DNA of 64,000 nt from Macrostomum hystrix (Eukaryota > Platyhelminthes > Macrostomidae), in assembly GCA_950097015.1 (NCBI GenBank), contig CATNEN010000034.1:2209501-2273500 (forward strand). Reading direction: 5' to 3'. This document shows, piece by piece, positions 11,301-23,300 of the stretch; positions within the stretch are counted from its first letter, which is position 1; each line of letters begins with the position of its first letter. Below the pieces are notes generated by a model that saw only the letters and a list, made by a program, of their open reading frames with translations, had not been told where the DNA came from and searched no databases. The position numbers and the translations under genes were made by a program.

Positions 11301-14300
11301 GTTGAAAACCCATGAAAGGGATTATGCTATTGCTTACATGTTTTCACTGGACCATTGTTAACGTCTAAAACTAGTATTTCATTTTCAGCGTTTCATAAGT
11401 ATGACCCTTGGTAGCAGCATTGCGTAGCAGCAATGCATGAAGTTAAGTGAAAGACAAATGGTTTAAGCAGCAGCGGATATCCAAAAAGTGGTTCCGTACC
11501 CACTGGCCCAGGCCTCCGTATAAAAATAGCTTTATAAGACGGCTAGCTAAACTACAAATGTTTTCAGACAAGGATTTTTTTATTAATCATAAGTAGGCGC
11601 AGCAGTGCTGCAGCAGTTGCTCTGGCAGCCTGTCTATGGCTCGGACTGTGGCAAACCTGCATTCTATTTAATCATAAGTAGGCGCATCAATGCTGCAGCA
11701 GTTGCTCTGGCAGCCTGTCTATGGCTCGGACTGTGGCAAACCTGCATTCTATTTAATCATAAATATGATATCCAAAATATCCAATATCCAAAATATCCAA
11801 AATATCCAAAATATGATATCCAAAATAGGATATCCAAAAAGTGGTTCCGTACCCACTGGCCCAGGCCTCCGTATAAAAATAGCTTTATAAGACGGCTAGC
11901 TAAACTACAAATGTTTTCAGACAAGGATTTTTTCGGTCGGGAATGGAACATTGGACTCCACAGCTGGAAAGGCTTAATTCCAATAATGTTGGATGGCAGC
12001 ATCGCAGCCGCGAACTATGAGAATATTTACAATAAGATGTCGGCTCGGACGCTAAGTGGTCTGCACTGCTTCATATACGATGTCAGTTTTACGAATAAAA
12101 ATCTTCTATATAACGAGAAAGTAGAAGTCGGTATACTCTTCCACCGAATTAACTGCACCATGCATGTACCCAGACGGTCTATCTGTGTGAGACGTGAGTG
12201 CCTCTGCGTTTTTGTCTTAGTTTGGTAATATAGCTTTTTGCAGCCTAGTCAATCATAAGTACAGATTGATTGAATATTGCTAGTCACAATTTAATCATAA
12301 GTAGGCGCATCAATGCTGCAGCAGTTGCTCTGGCAGCCTGTCTATGGCTCGGACTGTGGCAAACCTGCATTCAATTTAATCATAAGTAGGCGCATCAATG
12401 CTGCAGCAGTTGCTCTGGCAGCCTGTCTATGGCTCGGACTGTGGCAAACCTGCATTCAATTTAATCATAAGTAGGCGCATCAATGCTGCAGCAGTTGCTC
12501 TGGCAGCCTGTCTATGGCTCGGACTGTGGCAAACCTGCATTCTATTTAATCATAAGTAGGTGCATCAATGCTGCAGCAGTTGCTCTGGCAGCCTGTCTAT
12601 GGCTCGGACTGTGGCAAACCTGCATTCAATTTAATCATAAGTAGGCGCATCAATGCTGCAGCAGTTGCTGAGGCAGCCTGTCTGTGGCTGGACTGTGGCA
12701 AACCTGCATTCAATTTAATCATAAGTAGGCGCATCAATGCTGCAGCAGTTGCTGAGGCAGCCTGTCTGTGGCTGGACTGTGGCAAACCTATATTGAAAAT
12801 ATAGAAGTCTTACTATAATGAAAGAATCTGACTGCTATTGCGCAAATTCGGCACGTTATTCTCAGTCATACCATCTCGCATGTTGCATTAGATGTAAGAT
12901 GTGGTACAAGTATGTCAGAGCACAGCTTCACAATGCATGCTGCGAAGTTTCATGACAGAAGAGGACAAAGAAACAATTTATAGGACAGAATTGCCAATAT
13001 TTGCGCTTCTAATTTTGGCTTCAACTCGCCAAACCGAAAAAATATTGGCTTCGTATCTTTAAACAAAAAAATTTAGGCAAAAGTTTTCCTGGCTGTCACA
13101 AGTACAACACGGCACTCAAGGCTCGGCTGTACGAGGCAGGTAGCTCTTTTGCGATGCAAACACGCACGCTGCAAGAGTGTCAGCAGGTGTGCAATCATCT
13201 CAGGCTTGCTGCTGCCATTGTTGAGGGACCAAATTGCACCTGCATTGACAATGACTCGCTGATGGAGAATTTCGAGCTGGTAAAGAGCGAGTCGGAAATT
13301 CGTACCCAATGCATGGTGAAGTGTCGCCCGGACTCTTACCAGTTCTGCGCCGGCACACAGCTGGGCAGTTTCTCCTATGCCTACGTCATCCTCAGTAAGT
13401 TTCGCACAATCTAAGAACTACTTTTGTCATTTTGCGGTGCTTTTTATCAAATATTTAGATGCATAGTCTAAATGAACTACTATAAAAGTTACAATGTTTG
13501 ATAGAGCGCTGAGTATAAGCTCATCACAAGCATTCCCAATGAACAAAATAGGACCAAATACCAGAGCATTTCACGTTTATAGTTAAAGCCTGGTCGCTGA
13601 TAGCCCGTGTGGAAAACAAGGCACCGGTGCTGCCGGGAGAGGCAATAAAATCTGTGTACGACATGCTGCTAAACTCTGCCCAGACATTTGGTACGAACAA
13701 TGACGCTGGCGAAAACCGCATGTACGGCGCCAGGTCGCCGCTGATTCTGTTGCCATGGCAGCCATTAAATTTGCCGAACCGAAAGTTTTTGTACGATAGA
13801 CCCGATATGAACATGAACTATTTCAACTTTATGTGGCGTCAAATGAACACTGGGAGTCGCAACATAACCGAGCTTGTTAACGTTACATTTGTAAATAATG
13901 ACGGCACAACTAGCTGGCTGCTGTTCGATGCGATCAACAAGACGTACTATAACTTCTTCACATCCGGCTCCCTCGTGAACACGTCTAGCGGGCCATTGGA
14001 CTCGTCGTACTCAGTCAACCAAAAGTCTGGAAACACTAAGTGAGCTTACGAGTCGCACTCTCTTACAATCTCTTACACTCTCTTACAATCTCTTACAATC
14101 TCTTACAATCTCTTACAATCTCTTACAATCTCTTACAATCTCTTACAATCTCTTACAATCTCTTACAATCTCTTACAATCTCTTACAATCTCTTACAATC
14201 TCTTACAATCTCTTACAATCTCTTACAATCTCTTACAATCTCTTACAATCTCTTACAATCTCTTACAATCTCTTACACTCTCTTACAATCTCTTACAATC

Positions 14301-17300
14301 TCTTACAATCTCTTACACTCTCTTACACTCTCTTACACTCTCTTACAATCTCTTACAATCTCTTACAATCTCTTACAATCTCTTACAATCTCTTACAATC
14401 TCTTACAATCTCTTACAATCTCTTACAATCTCTTACAATCTCTTACAATCTCTTACAATCTCTTACAATCTCTTACAAGCTCTTACAATCTCTTACAATC
14501 TCTTACAATCTCTTACAATCTCTTACAATCTCTTACAATCTCTTACAATCTCTTACAATCTCTTACAAGCTCTTACAATCTCTTACAATCTCTTACAATC
14601 TCTTACAATCTCTTACAATCTCTTACAATCTCTTACAATCTCTTACAATCTCTTACAATCTCTTACAATCTCTTACAATCTCTTACAATCTCTTACAATC
14701 TCTTACAATCTCTTACAATCTCTTACAATCTCTTACAATCTCTTACAATCTCTTACAATCTCTTACAATCTCTTACAATCTCTTACAATCTCTTACAATC
14801 TCTTACAATCTCTTACAATCTCTTACAATCTCTTACAATCTCTTACAATCTCTTACAATCTCTTACACTCTCTTACACTCTCTTACAATCTCTTACAATC
14901 TCTTACAATCTCTTACAATCTCTTACAATCTCTTACAATCTCTTACAATCTCTTACAATCTCTTACAATCTCTTACAATCTCTTACAATCTCTTACAATC
15001 TCTTACAATCTCTTACAATCTCTTACAATCTCTTACACTCTCTTACAATCTCTTACAATCTCTTACAATCTCTTACACTCTCTTACACTCTCTTACAATC
15101 TCTTACAATCTCTTACAATCTCTTACAATCTCTTACAATCTCTTACAATCTCTTACAATCTCTTACAATCTCTTACAATCTCTTACAATCTCTTACAATC
15201 TCTTACAATCTCTTACAATCTCTTACAATCTCTTACAATCTCTTACAATCTCTTACAATCTCTTACAATCTCTTACAATCTCTTACAATCTCTTACAATC
15301 TCTTACAATCTCTTACAATCTCTTACACTCTCTTACAATCTCTTACAATCTCTTACAATCTCTTACAATCTCTTACAATCTCTTACAATCTCTTACAATC
15401 TCTTACAATCTCTTACAATCTCTTACAATCTCTTACAATCTCTTACAATCTCTTACAATCTCTTACAATCTCTTACAATCTCTTACAATCTCTTACAATC
15501 TCTTACAATCTCTTACAATCTCTTACAATCTCTTACAATCTCTTACAATCTCTTACAATCTCTTACAATCTCTTACAATCTCTTACAATCTCTTACACTC
15601 TCTTACAATCTCTTACAATCTCTTACAATCTCTTACACTCTCTTACACTCTCTTACACTCTCTTACAATCTCTTACAATCTCTTACAATCTCTTACAATC
15701 TCTTACAATCTCTCGATACAATTCATAAATGTCGTTAAAATGAATCGCTCTTTACTTTTTCAGCGAGAAAATCTTCGGGATCACTAAAGGCACGTCTAGC
15801 GCAATCACATGCGATGGTAACAGTCCAGTCTCCGATCAGTCTTTTCCATTGGTTTACTTCGGTATCCTAGACAACAGGCTATCTCAGCTGTGCCTGAACG
15901 CATCAGCGTATTCTAAAAGCCCTCCCCTACCACTGCTGTTCTCAAGCTTTACTTCGCCCCAGGCCTATTCTGATGCGTCAACAGCCACGGCCGCAAGCAT
16001 GATGGTGTTCGCGAAAGCTTATTTGTACCAACCGTCGACTAGGGCCTCCTTATCCTGTGCTGAGGCAAATGTGTTACAGTTCTCCGCACCCAATGTCACC
16101 GTTGTGGCTGCGTACGGCACAGCTGTCACAAGTGTGCCCTGCCTGACTGCCACTGGTGAGAAGCATGTCTAGATTCATATTTTTATTCGCTCTTTATGAA
16201 TCAAGAAATGCAATAGCGGCCTTATCATACTGCGCTGGTTCAGCTAGATCTCGTTCTCGTAGTTTTGTCGAAACTCTAGGTTTTAATTTATTCATTGTGC
16301 AAACAAACGCTCATAATTTTCTTCTAACTTTCAATTACGAGTCTAAGTTCTATTGGCTACCAAATGAGTAATTCTCATGAAAGCAACCAAAAAATGAGAT
16401 GGGGCACTCAAACAAACTTGGATGCTTTCTGTAGACCTAGTCCTTTACTCTAGAACGAGTGCAAAGTGGATCTAATAGTGTGGAGAGCGAGGTGTGAAGA
16501 AAGTGGGTGGGGAGACGGAAAGATGTTTGGAGTGTACATAGACATCGACTGGTTGCTAACTTTTGAGGTTCCTTAATCAAAATGGGACATGTTGATAATT
16601 GCTTTTTTCGATCCACAATAGAGAAACTGCGAGCTGTGGGCCTGTTGCGCGCGAATTGGTTCTCTCATATTGACTTCGTTCTTAAATCCAAATTTAGTAC
16701 CAGTCCATCGCAGGTACTGATCCAAAATTCATTGGCAAACATCTTTCCTGCCACCGAAATTCAATTAAGTATAAAGTTCTGCTGCTTTTACAAGCTATTG
16801 TGGCACAAAATGCACTTTGGCTTTTGGGCAAGCAAGAAGAATAGGCAACAAGCTTCAAAATATGAACAGTCATACGTACATCAAAAAACTGTATTTTGTG
16901 GATTGTCCAAATGTTCACCATATAGACTTTTTAAGAGCTTTTGAAGTTATTAAAAGTAGCTATATTATTATCACTATTGTTATTATTATTATTCATATAT
17001 TATTCTTATTTTACATTGATTTCGATGTAAAATAGTTCGCTTTTATACCTCAGGCACGCCAGTAGAGCCTCCAACAGAGCCGAATGCGACTTGTGAATTC
17101 GGCTGGCTGAACGTAAATGGCACCTGCTTCCAGTTTACCGCCATGGCCATGAGTTACACCGAGGCCAATGCGTTCTGCAACTACTTCAATGCAACTTTGG
17201 CCACGCCATCGAATCAGTTCGTGCTTCAGGAGCTGATAAGAGCTTCTCGTTTCTATGGCTACACTCGCTTTGGCGGCGCCACTCAGGGCTACGGATTCTG

Positions 17301-20300
17301 GGTTGGCGTGGCTGACAGAACAGGTGTAAACCAGTTCGACTCGGCCAGTGGCGCACCGGTCACCTACCTACCAATGGCCTGCGATCTGACGGTTGGCCAA
17401 TTGGACTTCCGAGACCAGAGTTCTACCATCAACTGCTTCGAGCTGTTCACCGAGTCAAACCCACAGAGTCGAGAACTAGCTATGGCAGCCAACTGTTCCG
17501 TTTACACTCGCCTCGTATCTTCCACCGCGAACAGCAGCGCGGACGGCTTCCAGATCCAAGGCACCTCCGCCTATCGGCTGCAGAAGTGCAACGAACCTCT
17601 TGCTGGCGCTCTGTGCGAGCGGCCTGCCTACAAGCCAGGTAAAAATTTCGCGCGCCTGTTGCGTCGCTATTAAGTTGTCTTGCTTATTGTTTTAAGCACT
17701 CTGATTAAATAAATGAGACAATGAAACTGTTTAAGTATCTAATTACACGCGCATTTTGAGTTAAAAAGGACCTCTACCTGATCCAAGACCAACCACAATC
17801 TAAAATGAAGCGACTCGATTTTTTGCCTAAAAATATAGTTTTCTACGGCTGCTACCACATCGACTGGAAGGCCCTCACTAATACGGACCTGCCCGAGCAG
17901 GACCAGTGGCTACACGTGCGCCAGTGCCAGGCCATTTGCTACGCCGGCTTCAAGGAGTTCGCTGCCCTCACGCCGGATCGCTGCCTGTGCCTGAGCGAAA
18001 GCCAGCTGGTGAACTCCACCTACGTGCAAAATATTGACATCGAGCTGTGTCCCAACACCTGTTCTGGCAACCGATACCAGTCTTGTGGACAGCTTGGTGC
18101 AAAGTTTAACTTCTCGGTAGTCTATGCATCAGTCTACAGGATAGGTACCAAGTTTTCGTCTTAACCTTTTAAAATTCATATTAGCATTTTTTATACTTCC
18201 GAAATGTTAGTCAAAGTTTATTTTACTCGTTCAAAAGCCTTTTTAACACGATAAGCAATAAACTGGCAGTCAGAAAAGCCATTAAGTTAATCGGAAAGGC
18301 AGAGCACGTTTGTGTGGACATGCGGCTTCCGGTCCAAGGCAGGCAATGAATGGGAAGCAGGCTGCTTTTGTTTGACATACAAGCTAATCAGAAATTGTCT
18401 TACTGAACAAAAAACATTTAATTCAACTCAAAATTGTTTGATTTTGCTTTTGCCATTTGCATTATTAATTAAATTAGCAAATGAAGAATGAAAGAAAATA
18501 AAGTTCATTGCATCAAGGAAGAAGTAAGGAAATGATGAAAATTGTTATACGCACGCTACTATCGATCAGTGAATGCACTCAACGCATGCCGCACTCAAAT
18601 CTTCAGATCCCCAGGTTCAAGAGCTGTCAGCAGCTTCCTGCCTCGCTCTGTTTACAAAAGGTTTCTATCGCTCGGGCTTCTACATTGTCAACAATGAAAG
18701 AAAGTTCTGCTATTTGGCTGGTAAGCTGTCGTTGTGGCGCTGTGATTCTGATTGTGGTCATGGGGACGCTCGCTGTTTTCTGGGTCGCTACACTTTTATT
18801 AGATCCTTTTGGTTTGAGAAGCACATGGTTGAGATCAATGAAAAATGAATTTTTTTTGTTTAGACAACACGACGGCATGCAGCACCGGCTTCGCGTTCAA
18901 CGGCTCTTGCTTCGAGTTTACATCTCAGTTGGTTCCATTTGAACAGGCCAAGAACTCGTGCGCTGTGCGCGGCGGTCATTTGGCAAGCTTTCCAAACAAT
19001 GAGCACCTGGAATTTCTAACCGCAGTCTTGTCTAGTAAGTTCCGTAGCAAGGCTGATTAAATACCTTTGAAAGGTTTCCAGTAGGGCTAAGACAAAAATG
19101 AATGATACGACTGAGTGTTGACATGAAGTGCTGAGATTAAATTAACTAAGGATTCAATAAACAACATGCTACATCATGATTATGCTTTATTGCAGACTCA
19201 TACAGGCTCACCAATGCAACTCATTGGTGGTTGGGCCTCACGGATCCGAGGGGCCTCAAAACACCAATGTGGCTAAACGGTCGGCTCTACCTGAACAGCT
19301 ATTCGACGCGAACCAACAGCTACTTTCTCTTAGTTCGAGATACGAACTTTACTGTAGTGGATGCACCCCTAAACTACACTGGCAGCGTTAGTGGCACAGG
19401 TTTTAAGCTCATCAAGGACTTGTTAATTAACACAGCAACGAAGCGCACAGTTGGTGCCTTCGCCTGTCAGGTTGATAACAAAAATCCTGGCTGCCTGCAG
19501 AAGCAATGGGATCCGCATGCCAACAACGCCAGCAGTAGGACTTTCGTGTCTAGTTTCATGACTCTCAGCATGTGCAGATACCTGTGCTTTTCTGCTGATT
19601 TCCAATATAGCTCGGTGAACAATCGCACCTGTATGTGCATAAATGAGCTTTCGAAGGTGTTCAGCAGTACTACGGCGATTAACTACTTCCGTGTGCCTGA
19701 TAACGAGAATGGTACAGTGTTTCTAAACTGTGATATGCCCTGTCCGGGTAATAACGACCAGTTCTGTGGCTCATCGGCTGGCTACTGGAATGTGCACTTT
19801 TCAGGTAAGGGGATCTTAAAAAAGGGATGTCTTTTCTGTCACAGTAAAAATGGTTGTGCCAAGACCAATTAATGATGTCGTTAAGCCTTGTCGTTATTGT
19901 GTAATAATTGTGTCTGCATTCATCTCTACCATTGTCAGGAATTAGTTATTTTTTACCATTTTCTTTAGATGTACTGGCTGCGGAGAACTGCTCAGTTCTG
20001 TACGCTAATGACATTCATTACCGGAGCACGTATAAGCTATACAATTCAACCGCAAGTTCATTTTATTATGCGGAGTGCGGTTTCACAGGTATGCATTTTT
20101 ACAAGGAAAATTTTTACAAGTAAAATGACACCTCAGGCAAACTGAGGCCGAATGACGATTTTTCTAATTCCAGACGAAACACAATGTCCGACCGCTTGGT
20201 ACGCATTCAACGGAGCCTGTTTCACCACCGCGAATGCGTCCATGGCAGAACAAGAGGCCTGGCGTTTCTGTATGGATAATAACAGCTTTCCGGCGACATT

Positions 20301-23300
20301 TCGTAACAACAAAGACTACGACTTTGTGCAGAACCTGACTTCACTCCTGCCGTATCATGCAAAATTTGCAAACTGGCTGCTTGGTTATACCAAACTGGAT
20401 CAGCCGCTTTCACAATCACCAGTCATTAGCGTCGCTGCTGACTTTGTCTTGTACGCTGGAGAGCCTGGCACAGTTGGGCAGAGTTCGTACAATCAGGGGA
20501 CGTTCGCTAGATACTACTTTTCAAATGGGTCGGTCTATAAGTCAGCTGTGACCTATAACTCAGTGCCCATTTGCTTGATTCCTTATGGTAAGTATCTTCC
20601 AGGCATTCAAAGTAAAAAATTCTGCATCTTTTGCTCACCTACTCATTGCGAAAGTGCTTATCGCACTTAGTGCTTATCGTATTATATCATAAATGGAGTT
20701 CGGCAGCATAGACTCAGGTGTGAAAGAGCTCTAGAATTTCTAAAAAAAGTATCATTGCTGAATCCTCCTGTGGCCTCTATTCAGACTTCGTCAGTTGTGA
20801 ACCTGTGTTAGACCCAGCGAACACAGTCAGCATGCCACAGCCAATGCTGGGGATCAACCTGCCCCAGACGTGCCTGCAGATGTGTCGCACCGGGGCCTAC
20901 AAATACGCGGGCCTTGCAGCCAGCCAGTGCAAGTGCACTAATGCCAGTGTGGGCGCTGCGTCCAGCGGTGCTCTGTCTCAGTGCTTGCAGAACTGCGACA
21001 GAGTCCCGTCTTCCTCTTGTGGCTCAGCGTCTGGAAACCTTTCCTGGTACAACACAGGTACGCTACCAGTAGTTAAGTTTTGTCAATGAATAATCTGTAT
21101 TGTTTTCGCATAATTAAACTCACAAATCGCTCTGTCATCGGTAGGAATCCTACAGAACGGAATGTCGAGCTCTTGTCACGACATTCTGGGGCTCTTCATT
21201 CAAACTGAGGGACCCCACCGGCTGCAGATCCGAGAGGGCGGGGCGCTCTACACTGCTAGCTGCTTTAACGATGGGTATGAACGAATAGCGTCGTCACTTT
21301 CGCACGCCTAGCTCTCACAAGCCTTCCCTGAGTGCTCTAGGCTTCGCATTTCGCATTCTCATATTTTAATATGTGGATTCGTTTCTAGCTCATTCTTGAA
21401 GATATTTACTTATTTCCATGTGAAAATGTGTTTTATTACTTCATGCATTGCAGGCTAAATACCACTTCAGTACTGATATCTGGTGAAACTGAGGTAAAAA
21501 CCTCGTTTGAAAACGAGACGGTAATCACAGGGTACATCTTTAAAGGTATGAGTTCCTCTTGAATTCTTTACAAATCGGAAATATTGCTGTGCTAAAGAGG
21601 CCAATTAAACTATTTTTTTCCAGACGATGATGCCATTAAGACAGTGCAGCTCTCATTCAGTAACTGGGTACTGCTCAATTCTACAGTGAACGTCATTGCT
21701 TTTTCTAAACAGGTCTGTTCTGCTTGGGGCCAAAAATTGCTCTTTAAACGTTCATAGCGATCTTAAATTCTACTCTATTGCTAAAATAAACCTTTCAGAA
21801 ATATCCTGAGCTCGGAACATTTTTCATGCCGAAGATGGTGCCGCTGCCAATGCCGGTCGTTACTAGATCGTGGCTTAAACTGTCAAAGCTCAGTACTGAC
21901 CAAAAATTCAGTTCCCAGGCAAAGATGACATTAATTGGATATCCGTATTCTAGGTTCAATGGTAATGGCCATGGCTTAGTTATGGTTTAGTTATGAATAA
22001 ACAAAAAACTCGAAAGGATAAAGCTGTTCTACTTGCCTTTGCCATTATATTTCAGTCACCAACAGCTACATTGGCTGTCACTACATTCAAACGGACCCTC
22101 GTGTCGTGGACACCATCATGCCCTACCTGGGGCCGCGCGGAGCTGCAGTCGCTGGAGCCAACGAGAGCAGCTGCATTGACGCCTGCAAGGAGTGGGGGCT
22201 GCCCTACGCTGTGATACAGCAGCGGCTGAGCGACCCGCTAACTGGTAAATAAATACAGTACATTATATTTTACTATGGGGATGGTGTTTTGTAGCGGAAA
22301 ATAATCGTGGGCGAAATTAATTTCAGGCAACGACGCCACGAATTTTGAGCACTGCGGCTCAACTCAGTGGAACTACCTACCGCCATTGAACGTATGCGTC
22401 ACTCTACACAAGAACATGAGGCTGGTGGAGAGCCAAAACTTGACGAGCTCCGGCCCCGGCCCGAATACTCTGACTTTCACCGCTCCTGCCCGCGCCCTGT
22501 GTCAGGAAATCGGAGGCTCGTTGCTTGTCTTGTCCGATCAAGACACGGCAATGAGCCAGATGCTCTATAGTAAGCTATTTAATCCTTCTGGTAGGTATTT
22601 TTGAAGAAAAGAAGCATTAATGTTCTGATTTTTATTATAGAGCAACTTCACCAATTCCACCGAGGACCGTGGATATTTCTGTACAGCAGCCCAGGTATGA
22701 CCAGCCTTGAAACTGAGGACATCCAATGCTGTCCCTAATTACAATTATTTATAACTTTTTAGATAACAAAGTCAGGGGGTTTTCTTCCGGTCTGAGTGGT
22801 CCGATTTTCTACTTTACCCTGACTAGCAACCCGGCACACAATCTAGACATCAGCGGTGCAGTTCTAACCCTGGTCCGGACCATATCTTACCCTGTGCTCT
22901 GCCAGAAGCGTGAGTTGCACTGCAGATGTTTTTTAAAAACAGTTTTCCCAAATCAAACTTCTCGCTAATTCTTGCGAGGCAAACGTTTCTTTCAGCTGAC
23001 AACAGCAGCGCGTACAGCCCTCTTGTGTCCAGTGCAGTCTATACAGGTGCGAATATCATGCAAACAAAGCTTTTAGCATATCTACTCGTTGTACTCATAG
23101 TAGCGTGTAACATTAATTCAGACAAGTGTTTTTGCGCCGTGGACTACGCCTATTACGGTCGGGCCCTCACAGATGAGGTCTGCTCCACTCCGTGCACGAC
23201 AAGTTTGGCCGAGTGCCGCAACTTCACAGCTCGCGTGCATCGGACCTGGAGTAAGAGTGGCACTCATATACTTGTATTTATTATTAGACCAAGGTCTTCT

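Larger units (their letters stand above)
10989..12193 (+). other. exons 11-12: C-type lectin-like domain 1
   Basis: Exon 11 (10989-11168) begins CESGWVGFQGSCY, the classic start of a long-form C-type lectin fold, and contains the first helix Cys (ENCAAKN). Exon 12 (11921-12193) supplies a WNIGLHSW core strand and late cysteines ending in SICVR. The Ca2+/sugar motifs EPN or QPD and WND are absent, so Ca2+-dependent sugar binding is unlikely. The intron between the exons is disturbed by repeats and a duplicated acceptor. Confidence 0.7.

Noticed and set aside
12568-12804. Short frames on both strands over the 85-bp repeat
   Set aside because: They repeat the unit's translation, are intronic, and are not flanked by usable splice sites in the gene's frame.
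14040-15728. A 562-codon plus-strand open frame of SLTISYNLLQ repeats
   Set aside because: It is the 10-bp intronic minisatellite read in one stop-free frame. It lies between the donor of exon 14 and the acceptor of exon 15, which join exactly without it.
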